Shown: one piece after another, positions 10,923 to 23,346 of the stretch
Layout: every line of letters begins with the position of its first letter
Numbering within the stretch: the first letter of the stretch is position 1
DNA from: Agroathelia rolfsii
Lineage: Eukaryota > Basidiomycota > Agaricomycetes > Amylocorticiales > Amylocorticiaceae
Direction: 5' to 3'
Assembly: GCA_018343915.1 (NCBI GenBank)
Contig: JABRWF010000004.1
Span: 186,001-250,000 of the forward strand
DNA length: 64,000 nt
Made by a program: the position numbers and the translations under genes
The notes under the pieces: generated by a model
What the model saw: only the letters and a program-made list of their open reading frames with translations
Told to the model about the DNA's origin: nothing
Database searches by the model: none

Positions 10923-13449
10923 TTATCGGAATAATCCCCGAATCTGGACCTCCACTTCTTCAGCCGACATTTTGATATCTATCGACAAGGTCAGATGAGA
11001 TATAAATTCATCGAAAGGAGAGTAAGCTTACATTTCTGAGGATCTATTATGATACACGACAAGGGTTAGGTATATAATAAGGAGAAAACATGAACGAGAC
11101 TTACTCTTGCTAAATTCCTTCTCTCTGTTCTTTTGAGTGAACTTTTGCAAGCTGGGCACTACCAATTTAACTGTCTCCTCTGCGAGTTTCCCTCTGTTCT
11201 CTGGGTCCTCTTCAAGCACCTTGGCTATCCTGTGCCTCTCCACGACCTCTTCCAGCAGGTCAAAGAACCGTGTGAACTTCTCCTTCGTCGCAGCTTTACC
11301 GGACGCTTTCGAGTTGGGATCATCCGCTAGGGCCTGCATGAGGGGAGAGAAGTTGGCATCAAAATAACCGGCTTTGGCCGTGCGAAATGCAGAGTTGAGG
11401 GCGTCTTGGGTCGGCCGTGAGAGCAAGGATATGACAGGCTCGCGAAGGATGGAAAGGCGCAAGTAGGCGATATTGTTCAGTAAGAACATGGCTCCAAACG
11501 CCGGCCACTTGGTTGTACGAGAGAGCGTGGTTAATGTTGTAATAATTGCGTTTATAACGTCGTCTATATAATAAAAGAAGGGTTCAAAGAATGGCATCGA
11601 AAATAGATAACAAAACTTACAAATGTAATGTTCGATAATCAGGTGCTCATCTCCCTCACCTAGCTTACCTCTTCCCACCTGGATACCGTCTCCCATTTTC
11701 CAGTTTCCGTCACCCAAGGTGAGTAGGGCAGGGCCGACGGCCTCGCGAACCTCGAGCAATCGTCCCATGTATTGCACAGTCTAGATGTCTAGATCAGTTT
11801 GGTTACTATACGGCCACATGAATTCGTCTTACGGTTATCGAACACTCAGCGACAGACGTGTCCGTCTCCTCGCCTTTGGCGACCGATGCAGCAAGCTTGA
11901 TGTCTGCCAAGAACTCAGGGAAACTTCTGAGACAGATGGCGCGTAGTCCATGGAGGCCGTCTTTTAGCTCATTTGTTTCCCGTGCCCTGCTATTTCCTGT
12001 ACTTCGCCAAGATAGCATACGATCCCAGCGCTCGTTGTTTATTGAAAGTTCGGCATAAGATGAGAGAGCAAGGAATGTATACTTGTGCAATGAGCTTTTG
12101 ATCAGAGCAGTCAAAGAAGTGAGGGTCGAGGTGAAGAGAGACATCAATGGGATCAGGAGCGTTGCATAGGTTTCAGAGATCTGATTCGGTAGTGGAGCCA
12201 GTTCTTGAAGCAGATCATATTCCATCTATGATTCAATGGTTAGATATATTGTTTAAAAAAATCGGTAAAAAGATGCTAACCTCAGCGACAGAAAGTAGGC
12301 CAGCGACCCATTTACCAAACTCTCTTCCTGCGGCAACACCATCTAAAGTTTCTGCCCGGTCAACAACACGCTTGCCGTAGATTTCTAGGCCCTGTTTACA
12401 CCAGCGGCCACGCATGTCTGCATATCCCCTTTGGGCTTCCTTGAGGTTAGATGAAATCGATGGGGCTGCAGGATGGGAAGGGTGTGTTGCAGGAAGAGGC
12501 AAAGTGCGAAGAAATGCGACAAGAGGTGACAAAGAATCAAACAAATCTTGCGGAAAAGGCGTGGGAACGAATTCCGAACCCCCTGTATGGGGTGGTGAGC
12601 CGGAGGAACCTTCAGCAACTAGTTTCGTGTACAGTTGAGCGAGTTTCTTGGCTCCGGTTTCGACAAGACCAGCCTGAGGTTTATGTAAGTGTGGAAGAAA
12701 CGCCAGGCTATCTTATAAAAAAAGATCCACCGTCTCCCTGGCGTCACGATCCGACGAATTCAGTACAATGCTTGCATTGAGTCTGGCTACGGCCTCTTTG
12801 TAAGTAGACAATTGACCTGGTTGCGGACTAGAAGAAGAAAACGTTTAGGGAAGCTGATATAGCCAAAAGTAGCAATAACAGACCCTCTCAGGATTAGTGC
12901 CTCCTCCGCGGCAATACCTTCCTGATTACTAGCAATCTCATCAATTTTGAGTAGCGCCTTCTCTATGTCTGCCGAGATCGTAAGTGAGTTCATTAATCAA
13001 GCCTCGAGGCATGGCCGCGCAATCATGAATGCCAATCAAAGTCAAAGTATCCACATATCCTAAGCGATGCTCCAAACATGCACTCAGAGAATCTGGAGCT
13101 GGAGAAGGACATGATATCATCGTACTCAACTGTTTGCCCGGCGTGTTAGGATCTGTGTTGAGTTGTACAATGGTAGGATTGACTTTTCGAGTTTGACGAG
13201 CCGAGTGTCAAAGTTCTGTAATATGGCTGATGTTATGAGATGCCAAGTATCGCGCCCGAGGAAGTTTGGCGATTATTCACAGGTCATGCGCTGGGATATC
13301 TGGTGAGTCTTGTTGAGATTCTGTTCCAACTGGAGATGTCCGAATCATGGCCGTTGCAAAGCACTTGGGTCAGCGCAATGCACTTTGTTGCCTAAAATAC
13401 AAGGATCCTGGATGCATACCAGCTCAATCTCAGCTGTGTCGTCGTCCAT
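10923..13449 (-). CDS. EXO70: Exocyst complex subunit Exo70
   Basis: Exo70 binds PI(4,5)P2 and Rho GTPases and tethers secretory vesicles at sites of polarised growth. A 30-nt first exon (13420-13449) encodes MDDDTAEIEL. Exon 2 gives LEQNLNKTHQISQRMTS. An exon beginning ILQNFDTRLVKLEKSILPLY is next, then LLKIDEIASNQEGIAAEEAL, all classic fungal Exo70 N-terminal motifs. The helical body follows, with FAALSSY-like helices, and AMFLLNNIAYLRLSI is the typical C-domain motif. A 12-nt microexon (11032-11043) completes NPQKYIKMSAEEVE before the end IRGLFR. The gene is divergent from the PLC gene, and its 3' end faces the TFIIIC gene. Identity is strong. Some middle exons (about 12640-12800) were not resolved precisely. 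Confidence 0.92.
11032..11043 (-). other. EXO70: 12-nt microexon of EXO70
   Basis: Reading the minus strand, exon ...GAATTTAGCAAGA ends at a gtaagt donor, and the 12 bases at 11043-11032 sit between an 'aatag' acceptor and a 'gtaagc' donor. The last exon starts ATATCAAAATG. Joined, these restore N-P-Q-K-Y-I-K-M, the conserved Exo70 tail motif. Without the microexon the family motif is lost. Confidence 0.8.
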
Positions 13450-13928
13450 TATGGTATTGCTACAAGAAGAATATCTGGGCCCAGGTCAGTGGTCGCTCAG
13501 GCTTAATCGCGTTACTGGTGTCATCACGGCGCTTGTGGCTGGTGGCTGATGGCGGTGGCGCAACGGAGTCGGCGGGCAAGGAATACCCTATTACCGCATG
13601 CCTCGGGCCACGATGCAGCCTCATTTCTGAACTCATGTCTTCACAGGACAGCAAGTCGTTGAATAACCACCGCTAATTCATCATCGATCTCGTCAGCAGT
13701 ATGGCGCTTTCTGTTATCTCGCCATCCTTCCATGATGAACGCGGCGTTCCCCTTAGTATGCTATCTTCCGAGTAGTAATGAGATTGGAATATATATAAAC
13801 CCCACACGTTGAATATCTTGATCTTACTGCTCTTCAGTCATCCTCCCTGGCTTCACACATATATACCTTGATACCTTCCAATTCCGGCAGGACCGAGGAT
13901 TCTACATTATTCCTAATCTATCAATACC
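13450..13928. promoter_or_regulatory. Divergent promoter region EXO70 / PLC
   Basis: A 479-base region between the two start codons. A TATA-like TATATAAA lies at 13792-13799, about 130 bases upstream of the PLC start, followed by a C/T-rich leader (13830-13870). It therefore probably serves the PLC gene. No EXO70-side element was identified. Confidence 0.6.
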
Positions 13929-16900
13929 ATGCAAGCTACTGCGTACCCAGATGTTGTGGCCAGCGGCAGTGCTGTCTTGGACACTCCGCAGGACCAGTCT
14001 GGAATGAAGATGGCATTTAACACGGCATTCAAGCGATCCAAATCGCTCCTCTCCCGCTCGCCGCAGTCGAGCTCAGGGAGAAAACCCAGGGCCCTTTCTG
14101 ACTCTATGAAGGCACGGCCTCGTATCGATTCCGAGCTCGATCAGGGTAGTTCGTCTCAACCATCCAGCCATTTAGCGAGCGCACTACCTAGTATTACTCC
14201 CTCGCCACCACCTCGGCCGACTCTCACAAGGAATTACTCGGACCTGGTCGACGTTACTATTCCACAACCGCTGCGTATTGGGACATCAATGACCAAAATA
14301 TCCGCAAAGTCTCAGAAGATTTACACCTTCCAACTTGACGCTGAACAAGGGCAGATTGTATGGGTATCCAGAAAAATGAGGATAAGTAAGTGCTGATTGA
14401 CATCCGTTTATACAAAAGTCTCACCCCTTTGCATTCAGTTCCTATCGAGGCCATACAAGACATTCGCACCTATTCCGAGGCTCGATATTATCGAGAACAG
14501 TTTCAAATAGCAGAAGTGTACGAGGATCGATGGTTATCCATCTTTTATGTCCTCGACGGCCGCCACAAGTCACTCCACCTGGTATCATCCACAAGTGAAC
14601 AGTTGCAGATGTGGGATATCGCTTTGCGCAAGTTGCATTCCATCCGGAAGCAGCTCATGAATGGCGTTGGTGATCTCAGCAAGCGGCAGGTCATCTGGGA
14701 AAAACAATACTGGAAAGGCGCCGACAGCGATGGCGATCACAAACTTGCATTGAACGATGTCTTTCAGCTCTGCAAGAAGCTCCATATTAATCTGTCAACC
14801 GAACATCTCAAGCAATTGTTTCAAGTAAGTTTCATATGCCAATGGTCTTTGAATTGTGATTGAGACATATCATCTAGTCAGCAGGCCCTGATGTCAATGG
14901 TCACCTGGACTTCTGCGCGTTCCAACGTTTTGTCAAACTGCTCAAGGCTCGTTCGGACGTAGAAAAATTGTTCTCGCGGCTTTGCTATAATAGCGGCGGC
15001 GTCTTTAGTTTTGACGTGTTTCAAGAATTTATGACGCGCGAACAGAGGGTACCAAGCTTACTAGCATGCTTAGAATCATCACTGATTTACTCACAGTCAT
15101 CACTCACCCAAGATGAGATGTATCGCATATTTCTCCGTTATGCTAACAAATCAACTTCACGTCGTTCGGTTAATATAGACGGTCTAACCTCTGATGCCGC
15201 TACTTCAGACCTATCATCATTAAACAACATCTCGGACACCTCTGCCACATTACCCATCACCCATGTACCGACACCAACAACCACGAGTGAACCATCACTG
15301 TTACAATCACCTACCACCTCCTGGACACCCGAGGGTTTTATTGCCTTTCTGATGTCTGTAGATAACTCGGCCTTTGTAGATAAAAACCATGACATGACCC
15401 AACCACTTTCTGAGTACTTCATATCCTCATCTCATAATACCTACCTGCTAGGAAGCCAACTCGTGGGCACCAGCACGGTTGAAGGTTACATTCGTGCATT
15501 GCAGCTTGGATGTCGAAGTGTCGAGTGTACGTCGTGCTTCCGGTCCCCCCCCCCTTTTTTTTTATAGCAGTCATTCATATAAAACTTCGCAGTGGACATC
15601 TTCGATGGCGAGAAAGAACCCATGGTCTTCCACGGATTGACACTCACCACTAAAGTCCCCGCGCGGGAGGTGTGCCAGGCTATTGCGAAATATGCTTTCG
15701 TCACATCGCCCTATCCGATTATCATCTCAGCCGAGATTCACTGCCAGCCAGCACAACAAGACATGCTAGTAGATATTATGAAGGAAACGTTCGGCGATGC
15801 ACTTCTCACCGCTCCGATCGAAGGAATCCCTGTAGGGCAGACATTGCCGAGCCCTGAAGACCTCAAAGGGAAAATTCTATTCAAGGTCATTATCGCGACG
15901 GTCGCTTGCTCGTCAGGATGCTAATGCTGCAATATAGGCTAAGAAGCTGTTCGTATCAGAAACTGAGCCACTTCAGACGAGACAGCTCAGCATTGGCGAT
16001 GAATCATCGACTTCGATATCCACGTCCACGTCCACGTCTACAGAGCCGGAATCCGACGTCTTCGATGAACTGAAGCAAGAATGGCGCAGCCTGCGGGCTG
16101 CCCCTTCTGATGTCGTTCTAGGTACAGTGGTCATATCACCATCGACCTCGTTTCGTCTATTCTAACCCTGTTTAGAACTCAAGGGTCACTTCCAAAGAGC
16201 GAAAAAGCATTTCACGTATCGCCGCTCCTCGAGCCCCAGTTCTTCGTCTCCTATCCAATCATTGCCCTATACTCAACCCTCAAGCTCTCGTGTACCGAAA
16301 GCAAAAATGTCCACCAAGCTTGCAGATCTCCTGGTATATACTGTCGGCGTCAAGGCCCGTGGTCTCAACAAGAAAGAGCACTACGAGACACAGCATATGT
16401 TCTCGATTTCCGAGAAAACGGCAAACAAGATGCTAAAACAGGAGGGCATGATGCACGATCTCATCAAGCACAATCGGACGCATCTCGTCAGGTTGTACCC
16501 AAAGGGATCGCGGGTGACGTCCACAAACTTTGAGCCACACCGGTTCTGGGCCGCTGGTGTGCAGCTGGTGGCGCTGAATTGGCAGACTTTTGGTGAGCTA
16601 CAGACTTTGTTAGTTTTTTTTTTTTTTCCTTCCTTGATACTTATAGTGATTGCATGAAGATATGGGAAACATGATCAATCACACCATGTTTCAGCGCAAC
16701 GGACGTCTTGGATATGTCCTGAAACCTTCGTCCCTCCGCTCTCATGGGAAAGAGAAGTTGGACATCCGTCATAAGATCTTCGACGTCACTGTGAGCATCC
16801 AGTATTTGATCATGATTTAAACCCGTCTAACTCTTTTTAGGTTATATCTGCACAGCAACTTCCGCCACTCAAAGACACTGATTCGTTTGAGTGGTTGGAT

Positions 16901-17335
16901 CGCTCGAATAGCAAATTCTCTGTTGAAGTATCGATTTACGTTCCAGACTGGCCTCTCACACGCCCTCAACCGGGTTCCAAGTCTCCCTCGGCCGATTTGT
17001 ATCCCTCGGGTTTGGCTCGATCTCGCTCCTTTTCGTCCGGGACCCGTGCCACAGTGCAGCGTACTGATGTCGTGCACAACAACGGCTTCAACCCCATATG
17101 GAACCAAGCCCTTTCCTTGCCCTTCAACATCGTCGGTTCGGAAGACATGCAGGACCTCATCTTTGTCCGTTTCGCCGTCTACACGAGCGAAGAGAGTTCC
17201 GAGCCGCTCGCGGTGCATTGTGCTAGCCTTGGCAGCCTTGCAATGGGCTATCGACATCTACCACTCGGTGACGTCCAATTGTCGCAATACCTCTTTTCCA
17301 CACTCTTTGTCAAGATGAACATCCGGGATGCTTAA
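13929..17335 (+). CDS. PLC1: Phosphoinositide-specific phospholipase C (delta-like)
   Basis: Hydrolyses PI(4,5)P2 to IP3 and diacylglycerol at membranes. Domain order is complete for a fungal Plc1. A Ser-rich N-terminus comes first, then a PH domain (about 14280-14650; [20 protein letters not shown]). An EF-hand segment follows, with the loop DSDGDHKL near 14725. The X domain has [18 protein letters not shown] with the catalytic His, then VELDIFDG and the second His in VFHG. A Ser/Thr linker includes an (ST)n run at about 16015-16040. The Y domain carries [19 protein letters not shown] and then [17 protein letters not shown]2 domain (about 16850-17310; [15 protein letters not shown]) ends in NIRDA. 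Both catalytic histidines are present. Several introns were seen, one at 14386-14440 interrupting the PH domain. Confidence 0.95.
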
Positions 17336-17588
17336 AAGAAATGGAGAAAAAGAAGAAAAGCAAAGTGATAGCATTGTAAAAATATATTTATTGCCCCTTT
17401 GAAAGGGGCGACTGCAACATTACAACTCCATGTCCTGCCACTATCCAAAAAGAAGGCTAGATACTGTACATATATTCATCATAAAATGGCCACGACATGT
17501 TTCCTAATACCATAACAGCACATATATACAAAGAGAAATGATGATGATAAATGAACAAGATACGTCATAAGTAAATCCGCGCGGTGGC

Positions 17589-18442
17589 CTACTTCGGCGG
17601 TGGAGTAGGCGGGCCTAGGAAGAGATGATGGGGACATCGTAGAAATAAAGGAGAGTCGAGTATTTCTTACCAAAGAGGCCAAGTCGTTCGGGAGGTGCAG
17701 GAGAGGGAGGTGCTGCTCCAGCTCTCGGGACGGGAGCAATCAGAGGGTTCGCTACAACATTATATTGCATCAGATTACAGGAGCACAAAAAAGAAAGAAA
17801 GAAAAGATGCTTACGTCGCCATTGTGCCCATGCAGGTAGATTGGGAGGAGGCTTTGGCGCTTCAATCGCAGGGGGAGGCGCTGCTGCTGCTGCTCGTGCG
17901 GCTTTGATCGCACGGGGCACTCGTTCTGCACGCTTGTGTACTGTGCGCCAACCGCCGGGCGCTGGCCCTGCAGGGACGGGCGGCTCCGCTGGAGGCGCTT
18001 CAGGCGGCGGTGGCTCGATTTGCTGCAACAGCCATTCAGCACCAGATAATATGACTATGAGTTAGGGCTCGCTCACTTTGGCGGCCCAGTTGGGATCACC
18101 GCTATACTCGCCACCACCGCCAAAACGAGACTTGACGCTCATGAGCTCGGCAATCTCACTAGGTTGAAGAAGTCGAAGGCAATGATATTGAGCGATGGGG
18201 TCCAATGGTTACAGGATCAAAGTCAGGGTAGGATCGGCGTACTGCTGCAGCTGCCGTCGTTCATCACGTAGCTGGCCTACTTCGGCCAGAAGAATTCGAA
18301 CCTCGCCAGCGAGAGCCTTGCTGAAATCGTTGATGTACCTGCGACGATAAATCGCATGTAAGCGCCCGAAAATGAGCTAGGCGTGCGCCGGTAATACGAA
18401 CTTGGGCGGCTGCCCATTATAGGCGCCTTTATTGGAGGACAT
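17589..18442 (-). CDS. Unknown Pro/Ala-rich protein with N-terminal coiled coil
   Basis: About five exons. The start at 18442 gives MSSNKGAYNGQPPK. After an intron comes a helical, charged segment (YINDFSKALAGEVRILLAEV, then GQLRDERRQLQQYADP) likely to form a coiled coil. Next is EIAELMSVKSRFGGGGEYSG, then a long Pro/Ala-rich low-complexity region (PPPPEAPPAEPPVPAGPAPG and runs of Ala near 17890). The terminal exon ends GLFGPPTPPPK at 17589; it requires an intron of about 50 nt beginning gtaagaa. I do not recognise the family. The layout, a short helical head with a proline-rich tail, suggests a scaffold or adaptor protein, but that is inference only. Its 3' end faces the PLC gene across 250 bases. 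Confidence 0.65.
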
Positions 18443-18775
18443 GATTGTTATACACAGGTAGAAAAACAAAAGCAAGGTGTAAGTAAAGAAACAAGTAGTA
18501 ATCCGCTTCACCGCTTTCGGCGTCTAAGTGGCCCGGAAGCAGCAGGCTGCCATGAGGCGGCTCTCTGATGTGGTCATATAGCAGTTGCATGGCTTTGATC
18601 AGGTAAATCTCACAAACGATTCCAACAAATACTATAGGTAAGGTGGTTCTATCAAAATTATGTATATAATACTGCACCAAGCAGTGTCGCAGTGTGGCAT
18701 CTATAGATCAGGCTGAACCACTGTAACGAATACTCTAGAATTTGAGATACTGTGATCCTATTTCAAACATTATCA
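18443..18775. other. Intergenic, no gene seen
   Basis: About 330 bases between two minus-strand genes. An 83-codon open frame exists here but has no recognisable motif. It should include the promoter of the Pro/Ala-rich gene. Confidence 0.4.
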
Positions 18776-20846
18776 CTATTTGCAAGTCTCAAATAATTCC
18801 AAATACATACTCATGAGCTCTGAATCCGTGCACGCGGCTCTCATGACAGATAGGATACGATTAGCGGCTGCGATCATGATGTTCCACTCGTGGCCTGATG
18901 TATCTTGCTGCCCCGGTCGCAATCTAACCTCTTCTAACTTCTCGTAAAGCACATTATAAGCATATCCCCACGTGACCTGGTTGTTCCAGACCAAGAAGTC
19001 AATATATTTGATCGCATATGGATAGATCAAACACTCACAGCCAGGATCGGATCAACAGAGCCAAGTTGGTCAAGACGAAAGTCCCTAAGCGAGTGAGAGA
19101 CAAGCATGGCCACCTGCAAGCGCTCGTTGGCATATCTATATTCGGTAGAGGCCAAAGCTTCGTGTCGATACATCTTAGCGAGAAAAACTATGGAATGAAT
19201 GACTAAAAGCGAATGCAAGCCTTCAACAGAGGTGGTGTCCGAACTCCAAGCTGGTATCATAGGGAGTGATAAAGAAAAAGTATCAAGGGTATTCCCTGCG
19301 TGGAGAAGCTGCGTGAAAGTTGCATTTTTCTTGTCTTGCGAAACATCTGCACGCATATGAGGACTTTTTCGCAATTTTCCGCGAAGTAGACTCACTGGAA
19401 AGCCAAGTTATCCTCAAAGAACTCACATAATAGAGCAGAATAGCAGCCTGAGCATGCAGTGCAATTACGGAAGTGTGCGCCATAGGTAGGTCACTATCTT
19501 GAGAAATTGGGGTCGCATGACTACGCAGTGCTGGATCAAGCAATCCCTAGCAGAAGAAATTAGCACATCAAGTTAAGCATTGCAACGCAGATAGCAAATA
19601 TTACCTGTTCGTATTGCCACATATCAGACGGCCATGGCGTATCAATAACCTCATCCAGAAGCCCACTAGCATCGGGATAGGGCAATACAGCTCCCCAGCA
19701 TCGATCCAAAATATAAACAGTCCAGAAGGCATTTATTCTCTCACCCTCGTCAATAGAACTCTCTGGAGAAGGGAGCTCTGGGCCACAGTCCCTCAGGAGA
19801 GGTAGATAAAGGCCATGTTCAGATTGGGATGCACTACGTATTTTATATAGTCCATATGATACGCAGAGAGATCTAGCTATTTGTTGGTGAATGCGGCCTT
19901 GTGCGAGTCGATTTTGATTAAAGAAATAGTTGGCGAGGAGTATTTCCGCTTGGATGGTATGCAATATATTTTTAGGACTCGTAGTAGATAAAATCGGAGT
20001 GTTTTGGAGAGCACGTTCGAGGAAAATAGCTTCTAGACTTCGTGTCTCATTTGAAGCCGAGTGGCATGCAGCCAACAAATATACAGTATGCATGAGCTTG
20101 CGGGCTGGACGTAATTCATTCCCAAGCGGCAGACGAAGGAGAGCAGCAGTGCGAAACTGTGTTGAATTCAGGAAGAAGCCATAGCTGTGCGCATGACACA
20201 TGAACACATCTATCCTAAAAAAACGACGGCGTCATTAATATAAGATATCTAGCGTTTTCAAAACCTACAATCGGATGACGGTAGTAAGGGACGGCTCATA
20301 GTTGATACCAAAATCGTCTAAACGAGAAACATTTTCGGGTTCTGAGGGGTCGCGGGTGGGTGACAGTGAGAAGGATAATATAGATGATGGAAAAGATGAG
20401 CCCGAAGCTGATTAAAGTAAGCCTCGGGATGATCAAAGGTACTTTTGAAATACCTTCTGCACTGGTGGAACCAACCGATTTATAGGGGTCGAAAAGTTGT
20501 ACAGAGGGAGAGTTTGCGGTGGGATCCTCGAGTTCTTGTATCCGAGCTTGCAGACGAGCAATCGTCTCCTCCAATTGCAACGTCCGAGAGGTGCCCTGAT
20601 CGGCATATTCACAATCTTGTTCCCGGTTTGAGTTCTGGCATTGCCCACAAATAGGCCGTCTTCCATCACATTTCTAGAAAGATGGTGGTCCGGTAAGAAT
20701 GTATATTATCTCAATCATAGGTCTGTACCATCTTTCTTCGCCTGGGATAAATCATGGTTTTTAATTAAGATAGTAAGAGCAGGAACGACCACGTACCTGC
20801 ACGTAATGCAAGCTTTTCCACGCTGCAACGTGGGGGAAGTAGGCAT
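18776..20846 (-). CDS. Zn2Cys6 fungal transcription factor (fungal_trans type)
   Basis: Fungal-specific binuclear zinc cluster regulator. The DNA-binding head is assembled from three exons: GKACITC, then the 13-nt microexon at 20729-20741, then KCDGRRPICGQCQ. This gives the canonical C-x2-C-x6-C spacing with RRRKMK between cysteines 2 and 3. A coiled-coil linker follows (LEETIARLQARIQELEDP). The middle homology region has HTVYLLAACHSAS, ILLANYFFNQNRLAQGRIH, RSLCVSYGLYKI and INAFWTVYILDRCWGAVL, where 'FW.vy.lDr' is the family hallmark. The end at 18776 is ELMSMYLELFETCK. The start at 20846 gives MPTSPTLQ; an in-frame upstream start at 20903 is possible. Target genes are unknown. The adjacent SDR upstream is a pseudogene. 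Confidence 0.9.
20729..20741 (-). other. 13-nt microexon inside the zinc cluster
   Basis: On the minus strand, exon ...ACGTGCAG ends at donor gtacgt. After acceptor 'tatcccag' comes the 13-base piece GCGAAGAAAGATG, followed by donor gtacag. The next acceptor 'tttctag' leads to AAATGTGATGG. Joined, this reads C-R-R-R-K-M-K-C-D-G, the exact C-x6-C linker of a Zn2Cys6 domain. Confidence 0.8.
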
Positions 20847-22010
20847 GTTTGAGAGATTGGAGGTTAACCGAGGTCGATATGTTCTGGAGACAACCACCAG
20901 CAATACCAGAGGCTATATAATCTGTGGTGCTATTCATCTCCATTGACGCTATGAGCCATATCTCGTCTATGGAACCAGCCTGAGATGGCCGAGCGTGGTC
21001 AAAACACTGGAGTAAGCAGAAGAGTACCCGGCTATCCATGAAGCGGTGAGATCACAAAAAAAAATCCTTTAGGAGCATACAGATGAGCTATGTTGCAATC
21101 AAGGTGTAGTACAGAGTGTTTACTAGAACTTGAAGAAAGATGTGGTCAAGGTCGTTAAACGGCAGCAACCGGTATTCCGGTATAGTGGCAAACCGGAAGC
21201 ACTCAAAGTTGTCAGACTCAAAGCCGTTGCGCCTGGACCTTCACAGGCTTGATAGCGCCGACCTTGACACATCTATTGCCTCGTAAAACACCGCAACGTT
21301 TCACTTATCGGTATCATTGCTTTTGACGCTCAACTGTCTTTTGCGTTTACGAGCTCGGGCGCCCTTGCACATACATGTCTGTCTTGAGTTGTGATCCAAG
21401 CACCAATATTTTTCAGCATACAAAATTTGCCATGAATCCGAGGGACTGACACCGAGAAAGTTGGGCTCCTGACTTTGATTTCATCTAGACCGAGCTTCAA
21501 GTTTGTTCATACGTCTGGCAGCGTACTTTGGCTTTGCCAGTGCTTCAGAAGGCCATAATAATTGACACAATAAAGGTAACCTCATCCTGGGTGTTTATTT
21601 TGGGATATGATGTATAACGTATATGACGACTCGGGTGCCTATACCCGTCCCTGTGTAGGTTTGCATCATCCTGGATGAGGCGAGCCAGGAGGAAAGAATG
21701 CACCGACAGTAGTTTTGTTTATCGCAAGTCGAAGATTGAGCGCTATTGTCGGGTGTCTAAATGAGATACTCCCGAGCCACCGGACTTCTATCTTGAAAGA
21801 TGTGACTTCATATCTGACATCAAGTTCAAGCGAGACTTTTTTCGGATCAGCATCCCTAAACACGCTTGTTTCACTAGAGCACGTTTTTGCAATAGTCGAT
21901 GCAACGCAGATTTATTATACCCTAAATAGCTAGCCCAAAATTAATTGTGCAATTTGTCGTTATCGGTCCTTCAAGTTTTTAACACCATATACATGTACAT
22001 ATATCCGAGT
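20847..22010. other. Intergenic upstream of the Zn2Cys6 gene
   Basis: About 1.16 kb between the regulator's start and the SDR 3' end. It should hold the regulator's promoter. Two overlapping antisense frames of 65-72 codons at 21660-21930 have no recognisable motif. No further gene was seen. Confidence 0.45.
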
Positions 22011-23346
<1,336 letters not shown>

